From assembly GCA_002786205.1 (NCBI GenBank), contig PEQM01000027.1, positions 1-56,242 of the forward strand: a DNA stretch of 56,242 nt, in the 5' to 3' direction. This DNA is from Legionella sp. (lineage in GTDB: Bacteria > Pseudomonadota > Gammaproteobacteria > Legionellales > Legionellaceae). This document shows, in pieces, positions 19,331 to 27,915 of the stretch. Position 1 is the stretch's first letter. Each line of letters opens with the position of its first letter. The notes under the pieces were generated by a model, which did no database searches, had not been told where the DNA came from, and was given only the letters and a program-made list of their open reading frames with translations. The translations under genes were made by a program, and so were the position numbers.

Positions 19331-20283
19331 TGAAAAGCAACATTCGATCGCATCTCATTCCAGTCAGAGGATGTAATAGGCAGCTCAATTTCCCATCGAC
19401 GTATTGGCCTATGTTTACAGGCTTGTCGGCAGCACGACTCAAAGTGCAACTTACTGCTTGCAATTTTAAATTCTGTCCATAATAAAGCAACTGCCTCATC
19501 CCAATCACTAATAACACGCGATGTAAAGGTGTCATCTTCTTGTAGCCAATAACGTAAAGAAGACGAGTGTATATCCCAAAATAAAGCCTTACTTCCACGG
19601 TCAGTAACCAGCGCAACCATTGTTTTCTCATCCCGAATTCCTATTGGGCCAGGAAACCACTGTAATCTTGACAAATTCATGGCCATTACCTCAATGGAGG
19701 CCTGTTGAAGATCCGTTTGCATTAATGTTAACCAGCGTCCTTTCATCTTTTTTTCTAACACATACTGCCCTTGTTCCTGATAAAAACGAAAATCATCCTT
19801 ATATTGAATGATAGGTTCATTTATACCGTCTATTTGAATAGGATATCTTGGTGTTTGCATACCTAATGAAGGCTCGAGTAGCAACACCATGTCATCTACA
19901 GCCACTTTTAACACAACATGAGTAACAGGTAATTTTAATATTGCCGCATCATTAACAGGTGAGCCCATTAAAATACGTGCCTCACAAAATACAGGCGCAT
20001 AACCTAAACTGGTTAATACAGAATACAAAAGCGCAGTAGACTGAAAACAATAACCGCCAGCCTTCATCATACGGGGAGAGTTAAAAAAGGTAAGCGGTTG
20101 ACGATGTACTGGATGCTGAGATGAAGACTCTCTTAACTCGATATTATTATAAGGAAAATGCGTGACATGCGCGTAATAAAGGCGCTTAAGTGCCTCATGA
20201 GGATCCGTCTTTATCAACTCAAGCAATTCTTGATAATTCAATTCCAGCTTGGCAAAGTAAGCATTTAGACTGTTTGATACCAT
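19321..20283 (-). CDS. Arylamine N-acetyltransferase-like protein (catalytic Asp replaced by Glu)
   Basis: A 320-residue protein, slightly longer than usual, of the NAT fold, which transfers acetyl from acetyl-CoA to arylamines or hydrazines. The signature RLYYAHVTHFPYNNIELR region (HVTHFPYNNIE) and nucleophile Cys79 in GGYCFQ are present, as is His122 in VTHVVLKV. The third triad residue, normally Asp in a DVGFG-like motif, is Glu137 in LLEPSLG, exactly 15 residues after the His as in known enzymes. Activity may therefore be altered. The ATG has GGAGG five bases upstream. NAT-like genes also serve in natural-product pathways. Confidence 0.88.
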   Translation of the reverse strand: MVSNSLNAYFAKLELNYQELLELIKTDPHEALKRLYYAHVTHFPYNNIELRESSSQHPVHRQPLTFFNSPRMMKAGGYCFQSTALLYSVLTSLGYAPVFCEARILMGSPVNDAAILKLPVTHVVLKVAVDDMVLLLEPSLGMQTPRYPIQIDGINEPIIQYKDDFRFYQEQGQYVLEKKMKGRWLTLMQTDLQQASIEVMAMNLSRLQWFPGPIGIRDEKTMVALVTDRGSKALFWDIHSSSLRYWLQEDDTFTSRVISDWDEAVALLWTEFKIASSKLHFESCCRQACKHRPIRRWEIELPITSSDWNEMRSNVAFQAP

Positions 20284-20539
20284 TCACGCCTCCATTCTTT
20301 TTCCTAAACCTTATATTGGAAAAAATGCCCTTCTTTGTCAATGCATAAAAATAACTCAACAGACACAGCGGGATGAATTGTGCGCCAATAAAAATAAGTT
20401 AGCGCAGCGATAAAAAGTAAAAAATAAAGCCACAAAGATCAAATTAATAACTATAATTAGGTTAAGTGAATTGCTCACAAAAAGCGTTTGCTTATCAGTA
20501 CCAGGCCATTTTAAAAATCAATATCATAAAGGAGGATAT

Positions 20540-20776
20540 ATGCATACACGCTCCATGTGTGTTTCAAAAACAGCCAGAACCCTATTCATGTTAAGTACCC
20601 TGGTTCTTGCCGCAAGCTACACCTCTTCATCCCAAGCAGCACAAGGATGTGGGTACGGATTGCATAAAAGCGTATACGGTGGCTGCATCCCAAACCATCC
20701 AGGAATGCATGCAACCCCTGCTCCTGCACATCCAGGCTGCTGGCGAAATGGGTGGGGACAATTGCGTTGCTATTGA
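20540..20776 (+). CDS. Small exported Cys/Gly-rich protein (GCG_CRPN-like)
   Basis: A 78-residue protein with a signal peptide (hydrophobic core TLFMLSTLVLAAS, cleavage near SQAA). The mature part, of about 44 residues, begins QGCGYGLHKSVYGGCIPN, which resembles the GCG-CRPN motif of small exported bacterial proteins, and closes with GCWRNGWGQLRCY. Four mature cysteines could form two disulfides. Perfect GGAGG lies four bases before the ATG at 20540; a longer in-frame TTG start is unlikely. The function of this class is unknown. Confidence 0.75.
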   Translation: MHTRSMCVSKTARTLFMLSTLVLAASYTSSSQAAQGCGYGLHKSVYGGCIPNHPGMHATPAPAHPGCWRNGWGQLRCY

Positions 20777-20800
20777 TTTGTATTCATTCACTACCTTTTC

Positions 20801-20948
20801 AATAGACTTCTTTACAAAACCGCTACCAAAGAGGAATTACAAGAAGACATAAAGCATGGAGCGTAGATGTTTTAGTTGCAACCTGCTCATTCAACTGCAT
20901 TTATCTTGGTGACTCGTCTTTGTAGTAGCTTTTTGGAAGAGGTCTATT
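20801..20948. repeat. MITE-like inverted-repeat element
   Basis: A 148-base stretch bounded by imperfect inverted repeats: ATAGACTTCTTTACAAAA at 20802-20819 and TTTTGGAAGAGGTCTAT at 20931-20947, matching at about 15 of 18 positions with one gap. It has no coding potential. The left end recurs near 50650-50669 (ATAGACTTCTTTGCAAA). This suggests the ends of a mobile element or its non-autonomous derivative. The rest of the interval 20777-21111 holds no gene. Confidence 0.45.
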
Positions 20949-21060
20949 TTATACTTGCTATCAAAACCATTCTCTGACACCTTTACTCTTATTAATCGAT
21001 GGATGAGATCATTCGGATTTTAATTTAACCATCTGGTAAGGTGTGGTGCATGGCTTCGCT

Positions 21061-21074
21061 GGTGAGAGATCACC
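21061..21074. promoter_or_regulatory. Short palindrome upstream of the efflux operon
   Basis: GGTGA-gaga-TCACC, a perfect 5-base inverted repeat, lies 37 bases before the chosen start of the TolC-like gene. It could be an operator or a leader hairpin. Such short palindromes also arise by chance, so this is only a candidate. Confidence 0.2.
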
Positions 21075-21111
21075 GCCCCCTATTCTACTATTTCACTTAA
21101 GGATTTCCTTT

Positions 21112-22632
21112 ATGTTATTGAGTGGTACTAGCAAACTTCTTTCACAACAGGCTGCAAAGAGCAAAGTGCCAGAAGAATCGGAATGTAGAATCAGAGGGTA
21201 CAATTGCTATAGAGCAATGAGAGCACGAAGTACGTTACTCACTGTCGTAGTGGCTCAAAAAAAGTCTATCCTAAAACCATGCCTGATTTTTATTACCAGT
21301 AGCTTGATATCAACTTGTATCAGTGCCCAATCAATACCCATCTCATACTCTAAAGCGGTGCAACTGGCGTTAACAAACAACCCGGCCATACAGGCAGCAA
21401 AGGCATCAGTAGACCTTGCAATGGGGACATCCAGGCAAGCAGAAAGTATGAGCTGGCCCCAGCTAGGACTTGAAATTGGTGGTGCGCGCAGCGACAATCC
21501 CATGTCCGTATTTGGTTATAAATTAAGCCAAGGCAATGCCAGTTTTTCTGATTTTGGCGCCAACCAATATACTGGACCTGGCTCTTTATACACTAAACCA
21601 GAGGCGCTAAACCACCCAGGGTACTATAGTAATCTGGATACCGCGTTTAAACTCAGCATTCCTGTTTATTCTGGTGGAAAAATTAAAGCAGAACAAGCAC
21701 AGATGAAAGCACTCGTTTTGTCAGCACAGCATGGTAATCAACAAGCCAAAAATCAATTGGCTTATGAAGTATACGCATCTTATGAACGATTTTTAACCGC
21801 CAAACAATTAGTTCATGTTGCGCAGCAACAAGTAATTCGAGCAAAAGAATTTCTATCCATAACCCAAGCCTTGCAAGAGCAATCCATTACTTTAGGTAGC
21901 GACGTACTCATGGCTGAAGCTTATTTAAATAACTCGCTTCTTGGCTTGTTTAATGCAAAAATCCAGACAGAAGATGAACTTGATGGCTTTAGGACGCTGC
22001 TTGGGGTACCTGAAAGCGCCTTTGTTCCAAATCAGCATGCACGCCTGACGCAAAAGATACAGTTTAATAGCCCTTTGATAAACCAGGCTTTAAAAAACAA
22101 CCCTTCAATTAAAACGCTTGATGCACGACTGCAAGCAGAAAAAGCGGCAATTACTGCTGCTAAAGCGCTATACAAGCCTCAAGTATCGATGCAACTAAGA
22201 CACGACTGGAATGGAAATACTATCGGCTCAGGGCTTCCCTCCGATACCATTATGCTAGGAGCCAACTGGACTTTGTTTAGTGCAGGTGAACGCGCTGGCG
22301 CCATTCAGGCAGCCAAAGCTTATGCCAAAAAAACCCAATCAGAGCTTGATGAGCAACGCCACCAATTACGCTTGCAATTCAAACAAATACAACGCGCTGA
22401 GCGACAAATTCATTATGAATTGCAATTGAATCGACAAACCATGCAAAAAGAAGAGGTGGCTATCGAAAAATTAAAGCAGCAGTTTGGTCGTGGTCAAATA
22501 CCTTTAAATGCTTTATTAGAAAGTCAGATGAAACTTACACAACATAAAGCACAGGAACTACAAGCACTTCATCAATCCAGAATGCAAAAAGCGCATTGGT
22601 TAATGCTTGGCAATCAATTAATTCCTAAATAG
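21112..22632 (+). CDS. TolC-family outer-membrane efflux channel
   Basis: A 506-residue protein whose mature part shows the TolC/OEP layout of two helical hairpin repeats. The first starts ISYSKAVQLALTNNPAIQAAKASV and the second around NQALKNNPSIKTLDARLQAEKAAI, each with the LALxNNP-type lead-in (ALTNNP, ALKNNP). It forms the outer-membrane part of a tripartite pump. The ATG at 21112 has AAGGA eight bases upstream, but leaves about 48 residues before the signal-peptide-like segment (KKSILKPCLIFITSSLI). An internal ATG at 21217 gives a more normal signal peptide but has no ribosome-binding site. It lies 98 bases before the RND gene's chosen start. Confidence 0.88.
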   Translation: MLLSGTSKLLSQQAAKSKVPEESECRIRGYNCYRAMRARSTLLTVVVAQKKSILKPCLIFITSSLISTCISAQSIPISYSKAVQLALTNNPAIQAAKASVDLAMGTSRQAESMSWPQLGLEIGGARSDNPMSVFGYKLSQGNASFSDFGANQYTGPGSLYTKPEALNHPGYYSNLDTAFKLSIPVYSGGKIKAEQAQMKALVLSAQHGNQQAKNQLAYEVYASYERFLTAKQLVHVAQQQVIRAKEFLSITQALQEQSITLGSDVLMAEAYLNNSLLGLFNAKIQTEDELDGFRTLLGVPESAFVPNQHARLTQKIQFNSPLINQALKNNPSIKTLDARLQAEKAAITAAKALYKPQVSMQLRHDWNGNTIGSGLPSDTIMLGANWTLFSAGERAGAIQAAKAYAKKTQSELDEQRHQLRLQFKQIQRAERQIHYELQLNRQTMQKEEVAIEKLKQQFGRGQIPLNALLESQMKLTQHKAQELQALHQSRMQKAHWLMLGNQLIPK

Positions 22633-22730
22633 ACCTTTAAAAACCTGTCAAGAAGAGCATCGCTGTGATGAAGCGGGATGTCTCTGCAATAGCATTTAAA
22701 AAAAGGACTAACGGAGATCAGGAGGTTGTA

Positions 22731-25700
22731 GTGAAGAATGTATTTTACTCCCCAAATACACTTAATAAAGCAGGTCAATTAACCCGGTTATTTATTCAAT
22801 CCAAGCTTACTTTATTATTGATTGCGGCCATTTTACTATTCGGTCTATTGGCTTTAAACAAAACGCCACGCAGCTACAATCCTGAAATTATTGTACCAAC
22901 AGTAACCATAGCAGTCAGTCGCCCAGGTAGCGATAGCCAGGAAATGCTTCATCAAGTAGTTCGTCCATTGGAAAGTTTAATGGCCTCTATTCCAGGGATT
23001 GAACACACTTATGGGATGGCCATTGATGATAGCGCGCTGGTAACTGCTCGCTTTAAAGTAAATGAAAATGAAGAGGCAAGTCTTGTTAAAGTATACAATC
23101 AAATCAATAGCAATATGGATAAAATGCCGCCCGGAACTTTAATGCCTTTAATCCGCGCCATCAGTTTGTATGATGTGCCACTTGTGACCCTGACTTTGCA
23201 CGCCAAAAACGCCAATCCAATTGACTTGCGCATGCTTGCTGATAAGGTCCTGGAGGAATTACGCACCGTACCTCAAGTTGGAAAAAGCTTTGTTATGGGC
23301 GCATCACCTCAAGCTACTCGGGTCTGGTTAAATCCAAAGCGCATGGCAAAATACGCCATTTCAATGGCCAATATTCAGCAGGCCTTATCAATGAATAACA
23401 CCAGCATTGAGGCAGGAACGCTAGAACATCAGTTAAATAAAATACCCCTGCGCGTTGAAGGTTCTCTCTTTTCTAATCAAGATTTAGCCGAGATTATTAT
23501 CGGAATCGATGGCGCCAAACCGGTTTTACTAAAAGATATTGCAACCATTGAAAAAGGGCCACAAAATGAAGCGATTGCTTCCTACTTTATCCATGGAGGA
23601 AACAGTCAATTCAACAAGGCAACATTAGAGCCAGCAGTCACCATTGCTCTTGCGCGTCAAAAAGGCAGTAATGGCGTCGAGGTAGCAAAATCAATCTTAA
23701 CAAAACTGAATCAATTAAAAAAAAGCCAGCTCATTCCGCCCAATATAGAAGTTACCATCACTCGAAATTATGGCGATGAAGCCAATGATGCGGTCAACAC
23801 GTTAGTCGAACACTTAGGTATTGCGATTGTCAGTGTTGTGATCTTGCTGATGCTGTTTTTAGGATGGCGCGAAGCGTCCGTGGTTGCTTTTTCTATTCCA
23901 TTAATTTTATGTCTGGTACTAGGCATTGGCTGGCTATCCGGCCAAACCATCAATAGAATTACTCTATTTGCACTGATTCTTTCTTTAGGTCTTTTAGTCG
24001 ATGACAGCATCGTAGTCATTGAAAATATTCACCGTCATCTCCTTAAGGGTACACAAAAAAACTTTACTCGCCTCATTATTTATGCAGCTAATGAAATTGG
24101 CAAACCCACGATTATTGCTACTTTTACCGTAATTTTAGCTCTACTTCCTATGGCTTTTGTCGGTGGTATGATGGGGCCATTTATGGCTCCCATCCCTTTT
24201 AATACGCCTTTGGCAATGCTTGTCTCTCTCTTTATTGCTTATAGCGTTGTACCGTACCTTGCATCTCGCTGGTTGAGAAGCAAAGCGAAAAAACAAATAC
24301 AAGAACAGCATCCCCATCATCACTCATGGCTACAGCGACTCTACCTTGCCTTATTTACCCAATTGCTCCATTCATCGAAAAAAAGATATTTTTTCTATCT
24401 GAGTATTCTACTCTTGCTCTTCGCTGTGTTACTCCAGCCAGCCTGGCAATTTATTCGGACTACAGGCCCTAATGGCCCACTAAGCCCCTTAGGTATTGAA
24501 GTTAAAATGCTACCCGATGACAATGTGAATACTTTTTTAGTTTCTGTTGATACCGGAGCTAATGCCACCTTACTAAAAACAAGTGACTTACTGCAAAAAC
24601 TCAGTGCAAACATTCAAAAAAATCCTCATGTTACTGACATCGAATTATACGTCGGAGAGTCCGCCCCTGAAGATTTTGCTGCTCTTTTGCGAGGTGATAG
24701 TTTATTAACAGGAAGTCAATATGGCCAAATACGTGTGAACCTGGTAAATAAACACCTGCGTTCTATTGACTCCCATCAAATTGCAACTCAAATTTACCAA
24801 GACCTTTTACCCTTAATAAAAAAATACCCTCAAAGTCATATCAAACTTTTTGAAAGCCCGCCTGGACCACCGGTTCGTTCACAAATGGAGGCAGGGCTTT
24901 ATGGCGTTAATTACAGTGAATTAAGAGCTCTTGCTGATAAAATTAGCGCTGAAATTTACCCTCAAATATATGGCATGATAAATATTGATAACTCTGTGAC
25001 CCAAGATACTACGCAATATGATATTGAAATCAACCACAAAGCCGCCATGCTGTCAGGTTTAGCACCTCAAACCATAGCTCAAGAGATAAGCGCTTTATTC
25101 AAAGGTATTACCATTGGAAGCATTCACGCCCCAGATACCAGAGAACCAGAGCAAATAATTCTGCGCCTGCCGTCAGAAATACGTGAAGACACCAGGATTT
25201 TTAAGCAACTGTATTTAAAAAACCAACAACAGCAACTGGTTCCCTTAACGCAAGTTGCCAGTTTGAGTAGCACTAAAAAGGACAAGCCTATTTTTACCAA
25301 GGATCAAACACCTGTTGTTTATATCACCGGAGAGGTGCTAGGCTCCAGTCCTGCTTATGCAGTGACTTCAGCAACAGCAATGCTTAAAACGCCCCCCTTC
25401 TCACTGGCTGTTGAAAATTTAGGCCTGCATGAATCGCAACCAGAGCCATCAGCTGGTAATCAATTCTTTTGGCTAGGTGAAATGCGACTGACTTTAGATG
25501 TCTTTCGCGATTTAGGCTCAGCCTTCATCGTTGCTATCTTATTGATCTATATTTTACTAACCGCTTTTTATCAATCTTTCGTTATTCCGCTTATTATTAT
25601 GGGCGCCATACCGTTAACAATTATTGGTGTCTTTCCTGGCCATTGGTTAATGAAACAACCTTTTACGGCTACTTCCATGATAGGAGTTATTGCTCTAGCT

Positions 25701-25991
25701 GGAATTGTTGTGAGAAACTCGCTGTTGCTCATTGATTTCATTTTAGAACATCAAAAACGAGGGGCTACTGTAAGAGACGCGGTTATTGAATCCGGTATAG
25801 AGCGTATCTTACCTATTGTATTAACCGCACTGGCTATTATTTTAGGCTCATCCGTGATGTTATCAGATCCCGTTTTTGGTGGCCTTGCTATTTCTTTAAT
25901 CTTTGGCTCTTTTGCCTCAACCGTGCTGACTTTATTTTTAATTCCTCTACTCTATTTAAGCTTTTGGAAACGAACGCATGCAAAGGATTAA
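22731..25991 (+). CDS. RND-family efflux pump permease
   Basis: A 1086-residue inner-membrane proton-driven exporter with the RND duplicated layout: a first membrane helix (LTLLLIAAILLFGLLAL), a large periplasmic loop, a block of five or more helices, a second periplasmic loop and a final helix block. The proton-relay segment LSLGLLVDDSIVVIENIHRH contains the paired acidic residues. The GTG at 22731 has a perfect AGGAGG five bases upstream. A longer frame from 22665 would add 22 residues before a typical RND N-terminus and lacks a good ribosome-binding site. No periplasmic adaptor (MFP) gene lies between it and tolC or nearby. The substrate is unknown. Confidence 0.93.
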   Translation: MKNVFYSPNTLNKAGQLTRLFIQSKLTLLLIAAILLFGLLALNKTPRSYNPEIIVPTVTIAVSRPGSDSQEMLHQVVRPLESLMASIPGIEHTYGMAIDDSALVTARFKVNENEEASLVKVYNQINSNMDKMPPGTLMPLIRAISLYDVPLVTLTLHAKNANPIDLRMLADKVLEELRTVPQVGKSFVMGASPQATRVWLNPKRMAKYAISMANIQQALSMNNTSIEAGTLEHQLNKIPLRVEGSLFSNQDLAEIIIGIDGAKPVLLKDIATIEKGPQNEAIASYFIHGGNSQFNKATLEPAVTIALARQKGSNGVEVAKSILTKLNQLKKSQLIPPNIEVTITRNYGDEANDAVNTLVEHLGIAIVSVVILLMLFLGWREASVVAFSIPLILCLVLGIGWLSGQTINRITLFALILSLGLLVDDSIVVIENIHRHLLKGTQKNFTRLIIYAANEIGKPTIIATFTVILALLPMAFVGGMMGPFMAPIPFNTPLAMLVSLFIAYSVVPYLASRWLRSKAKKQIQEQHPHHHSWLQRLYLALFTQLLHSSKKRYFFYLSILLLLFAVLLQPAWQFIRTTGPNGPLSPLGIEVKMLPDDNVNTFLVSVDTGANATLLKTSDLLQKLSANIQKNPHVTDIELYVGESAPEDFAALLRGDSLLTGSQYGQIRVNLVNKHLRSIDSHQIATQIYQDLLPLIKKYPQSHIKLFESPPGPPVRSQMEAGLYGVNYSELRALADKISAEIYPQIYGMINIDNSVTQDTTQYDIEINHKAAMLSGLAPQTIAQEISALFKGITIGSIHAPDTREPEQIILRLPSEIREDTRIFKQLYLKNQQQQLVPLTQVASLSSTKKDKPIFTKDQTPVVYITGEVLGSSPAYAVTSATAMLKTPPFSLAVENLGLHESQPEPSAGNQFFWLGEMRLTLDVFRDLGSAFIVAILLIYILLTAFYQSFVIPLIIMGAIPLTIIGVFPGHWLMKQPFTATSMIGVIALAGIVVRNSLLLIDFILEHQKRGATVRDAVIESGIERILPIVLTALAIILGSSVMLSDPVFGGLAISLIFGSFASTVLTLFLIPLLYLSFWKRTHAKD

Positions 25992-26005
25992 TTAGTGAAA
26001 AGAAC

Positions 26006-26710
26006 CTAGAACCGATGGTGAAAACTGAATTGCAAGCTACTTGCCAGACTGTCTTTTAATTCATTTAATGCCATTGGATTGCGCGTAATTGATTGATTAC
26101 ACTCTAGTTCTATGCCCAGATACTCTTCTTGCGTGAACTGCTTACGTAGTGCGGTGGTAAAACCATCACTAATGCCTTTATACGGATAATTCATTCTAAT
26201 TTTATAATGTGGTGCTTTCTTTTTAAGTTCCAGTTTCCATTGTTCTGATAGCTTTTTTTCACTTAATCTTTTAGGATCATAAAGAAAGGCAACATCTGCA
26301 TTCCGTAAGGATTCATTCCATATCGGGGTAAAACTATGGACAGAGCAATGTAGCACTTGCTCTCCTTGTGCAATGGCTTCTTTTATTTGTGCAAGCACAA
26401 AATTACGATAAGGTAAATAATACCGTTCAATCAACTCTTGCTTTAACTCAGATGCACAATTATTAGTAACCAAAGAAAAGCATTTGCCCTCTAATCGCCT
26501 ATTGCAATCAATTAATAAACGAGAAACCTCAGCCTGAATCAAGGTGCAAGAAAAGGCCTGCTGCAAATGTTGTGCTATTTCCAACGCGCCAAAGTCAATG
26601 CCTTGATGCGTGTCTAATAATTTAGAAAAAGGCATGAATAATTGCTCATACTGTTTCGGTACGGTATTGACTGCATGCTCACAACTAAGAAGTAATCTTA
26701 TATTTTTCAT
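26006..26710 (-). CDS. N-formylglutamate amidohydrolase-like protein
   Basis: A 234-residue soluble protein of the FGase fold, zinc-dependent amidohydrolases that cleave N-acyl glutamate and related amides. It starts LLLSCEHAVNTVP, the family's Ser-x-x-His-x-x-Asn site, and continues with THQGIDFGA, LIDCNR and a central HCSVHSFTP. The ATG at 26710 overlaps the TGA of the upstream ligase gene (ATGA), so translation is coupled. An in-frame GTG 30 bases earlier is possible but less likely. As the last gene of the four-gene cluster, it may trim or recycle the ligated product; that is inference. Confidence 0.82.
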   Translation of the reverse strand: MKNIRLLLSCEHAVNTVPKQYEQLFMPFSKLLDTHQGIDFGALEIAQHLQQAFSCTLIQAEVSRLLIDCNRRLEGKCFSLVTNNCASELKQELIERYYLPYRNFVLAQIKEAIAQGEQVLHCSVHSFTPIWNESLRNADVAFLYDPKRLSEKKLSEQWKLELKKKAPHYKIRMNYPYKGISDGFTTALRKQFTQEEYLGIELECNQSITRNPMALNELKDSLASSLQFSFHHRF

Positions 26711-27915
26711 ACTGGAAACTGTTGGTTTGCAAGTAAGCACTGCGCGAGTTGAGAATAGACTTTTTCTAGCGAGTCTTTTTGTGTTGCATGAAGAATACGC
26801 TCACTCAAGTTACCTTGCGATAAAATAAGCTCTAAGGCTTGCTGTTCTCTTTGTTCCAGACCATGGCTGTTCATTTCTATTAAATACGACCAGACATTGC
26901 GAAGTGCTTTAATGTGTTTGGGAACGCGCCATTGTGCTAATAATTCAATATCATCGACTGTGGTAGACAGGCCTGATTGAATGGCTTGATTAAAGAGGCA
27001 TTTAAGCGATTGCGTATCGCAGGGTTTTTCTAAATAATACTGCGAGGAAGAATGCCAGGATTTTAAGATGGCATGAATTATTTTAGCAATTGCAATGTCT
27101 GCTGTAACACACTCTTGTGTATCTAAAATGCGAATTTCTATGGCCTTATAATCGAATTTGGGAATGGCGCCACGTGAGTTCAACCAAGGATGCTGCAATA
27201 TCTTTTGAGGATCAAAAGGACTAATTGATTCGTACATGGGATTAAGTATACGTCGTTGGTATTCTTCTTCGGTGCGAACAAATTCAGGAATAATATCACC
27301 GCTAATTAAAGGAATGCGTTTTTGATTTTCACTGTAAAAGACCAATCTTGAATCCAATAAATGAGTTGCCTTTCCATCAAGTATGGGCGTGCTGGCGGCC
27401 AAAGCGGGCAAAAGTGGCAATATTAGCCGAATAAGATTATGCAAACAGCAAAACTCTTCATCATTTGCGTAAGGAAGATTAACATGCATGCTTTGCAAAT
27501 TAGACCAGCCATGGCCTTTACAATTAAAAATGGCATCATATTGTTGATAGATTTCTTGATTCTCGTATGGCCATCGTACTGTTTCCAAATCAGGATTCAT
27601 CCATGGGTGTGCCCCTGTTGGTAATAACGTGAGGTTTTCTTTTGCCAAGATGGGCTGAATGTCTATGATGGCTTTTTGGAACTGCTCTACCAAAGGAGCA
27701 GAAGGTGGTTTAGGTCCATTATTTTTGAGTTCCAAAACATGCATAACCAACTCATTACTTAATGCAATATCTCCCAATACCACTTCATTAACCTGTTTTT
27801 TTGCTAAAGAACGCAAAATGACATCACTTTTAGGTTGGACATTAAGATGTACTTTATCCACCAGCATGTATTCTATTTCTAAACCCAGTACAGAAAAAAT
27901 AGAAAAATTAGACAT
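26707..27915 (-). CDS. GCS2-type carboxylate-amine ligase (glutamate-cysteine ligase family)
   Basis: A 402-residue ATP-dependent ligase related to YbdK and glutamate-cysteine ligase. Markers are the N-terminal GLEIEYMLVD (metal and substrate Glu residues), GAHPWMNP, a His-containing SMHVNLPYAN and, later, FDYKAIEIRILDTQEC. These enzymes join an amino group to an acyl-phosphate-activated carboxylate. The ATG at 27915 overlaps the end of the upstream ATP-grasp gene by eight bases and has AGGA nine bases upstream; ATG at 27921 is an alternative. Standing beside a RimK-like ligase and a peptidase, it probably adds one amino acid to a peptide-like product rather than making glutathione. Confidence 0.85.
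   Translation of the reverse strand: MSNFSIFSVLGLEIEYMLVDKVHLNVQPKSDVILRSLAKKQVNEVVLGDIALSNELVMHVLELKNNGPKPPSAPLVEQFQKAIIDIQPILAKENLTLLPTGAHPWMNPDLETVRWPYENQEIYQQYDAIFNCKGHGWSNLQSMHVNLPYANDEEFCCLHNLIRLILPLLPALAASTPILDGKATHLLDSRLVFYSENQKRIPLISGDIIPEFVRTEEEYQRRILNPMYESISPFDPQKILQHPWLNSRGAIPKFDYKAIEIRILDTQECVTADIAIAKIIHAILKSWHSSSQYYLEKPCDTQSLKCLFNQAIQSGLSTTVDDIELLAQWRVPKHIKALRNVWSYLIEMNSHGLEQREQQALELILSQGNLSERILHATQKDSLEKVYSQLAQCLLANQQFPV

Noticed and set aside
19293-19631. 112-codon open frame on the - strand
   Set aside because: It overlaps the arylamine acetyltransferase in another frame, with no domain or start signal.
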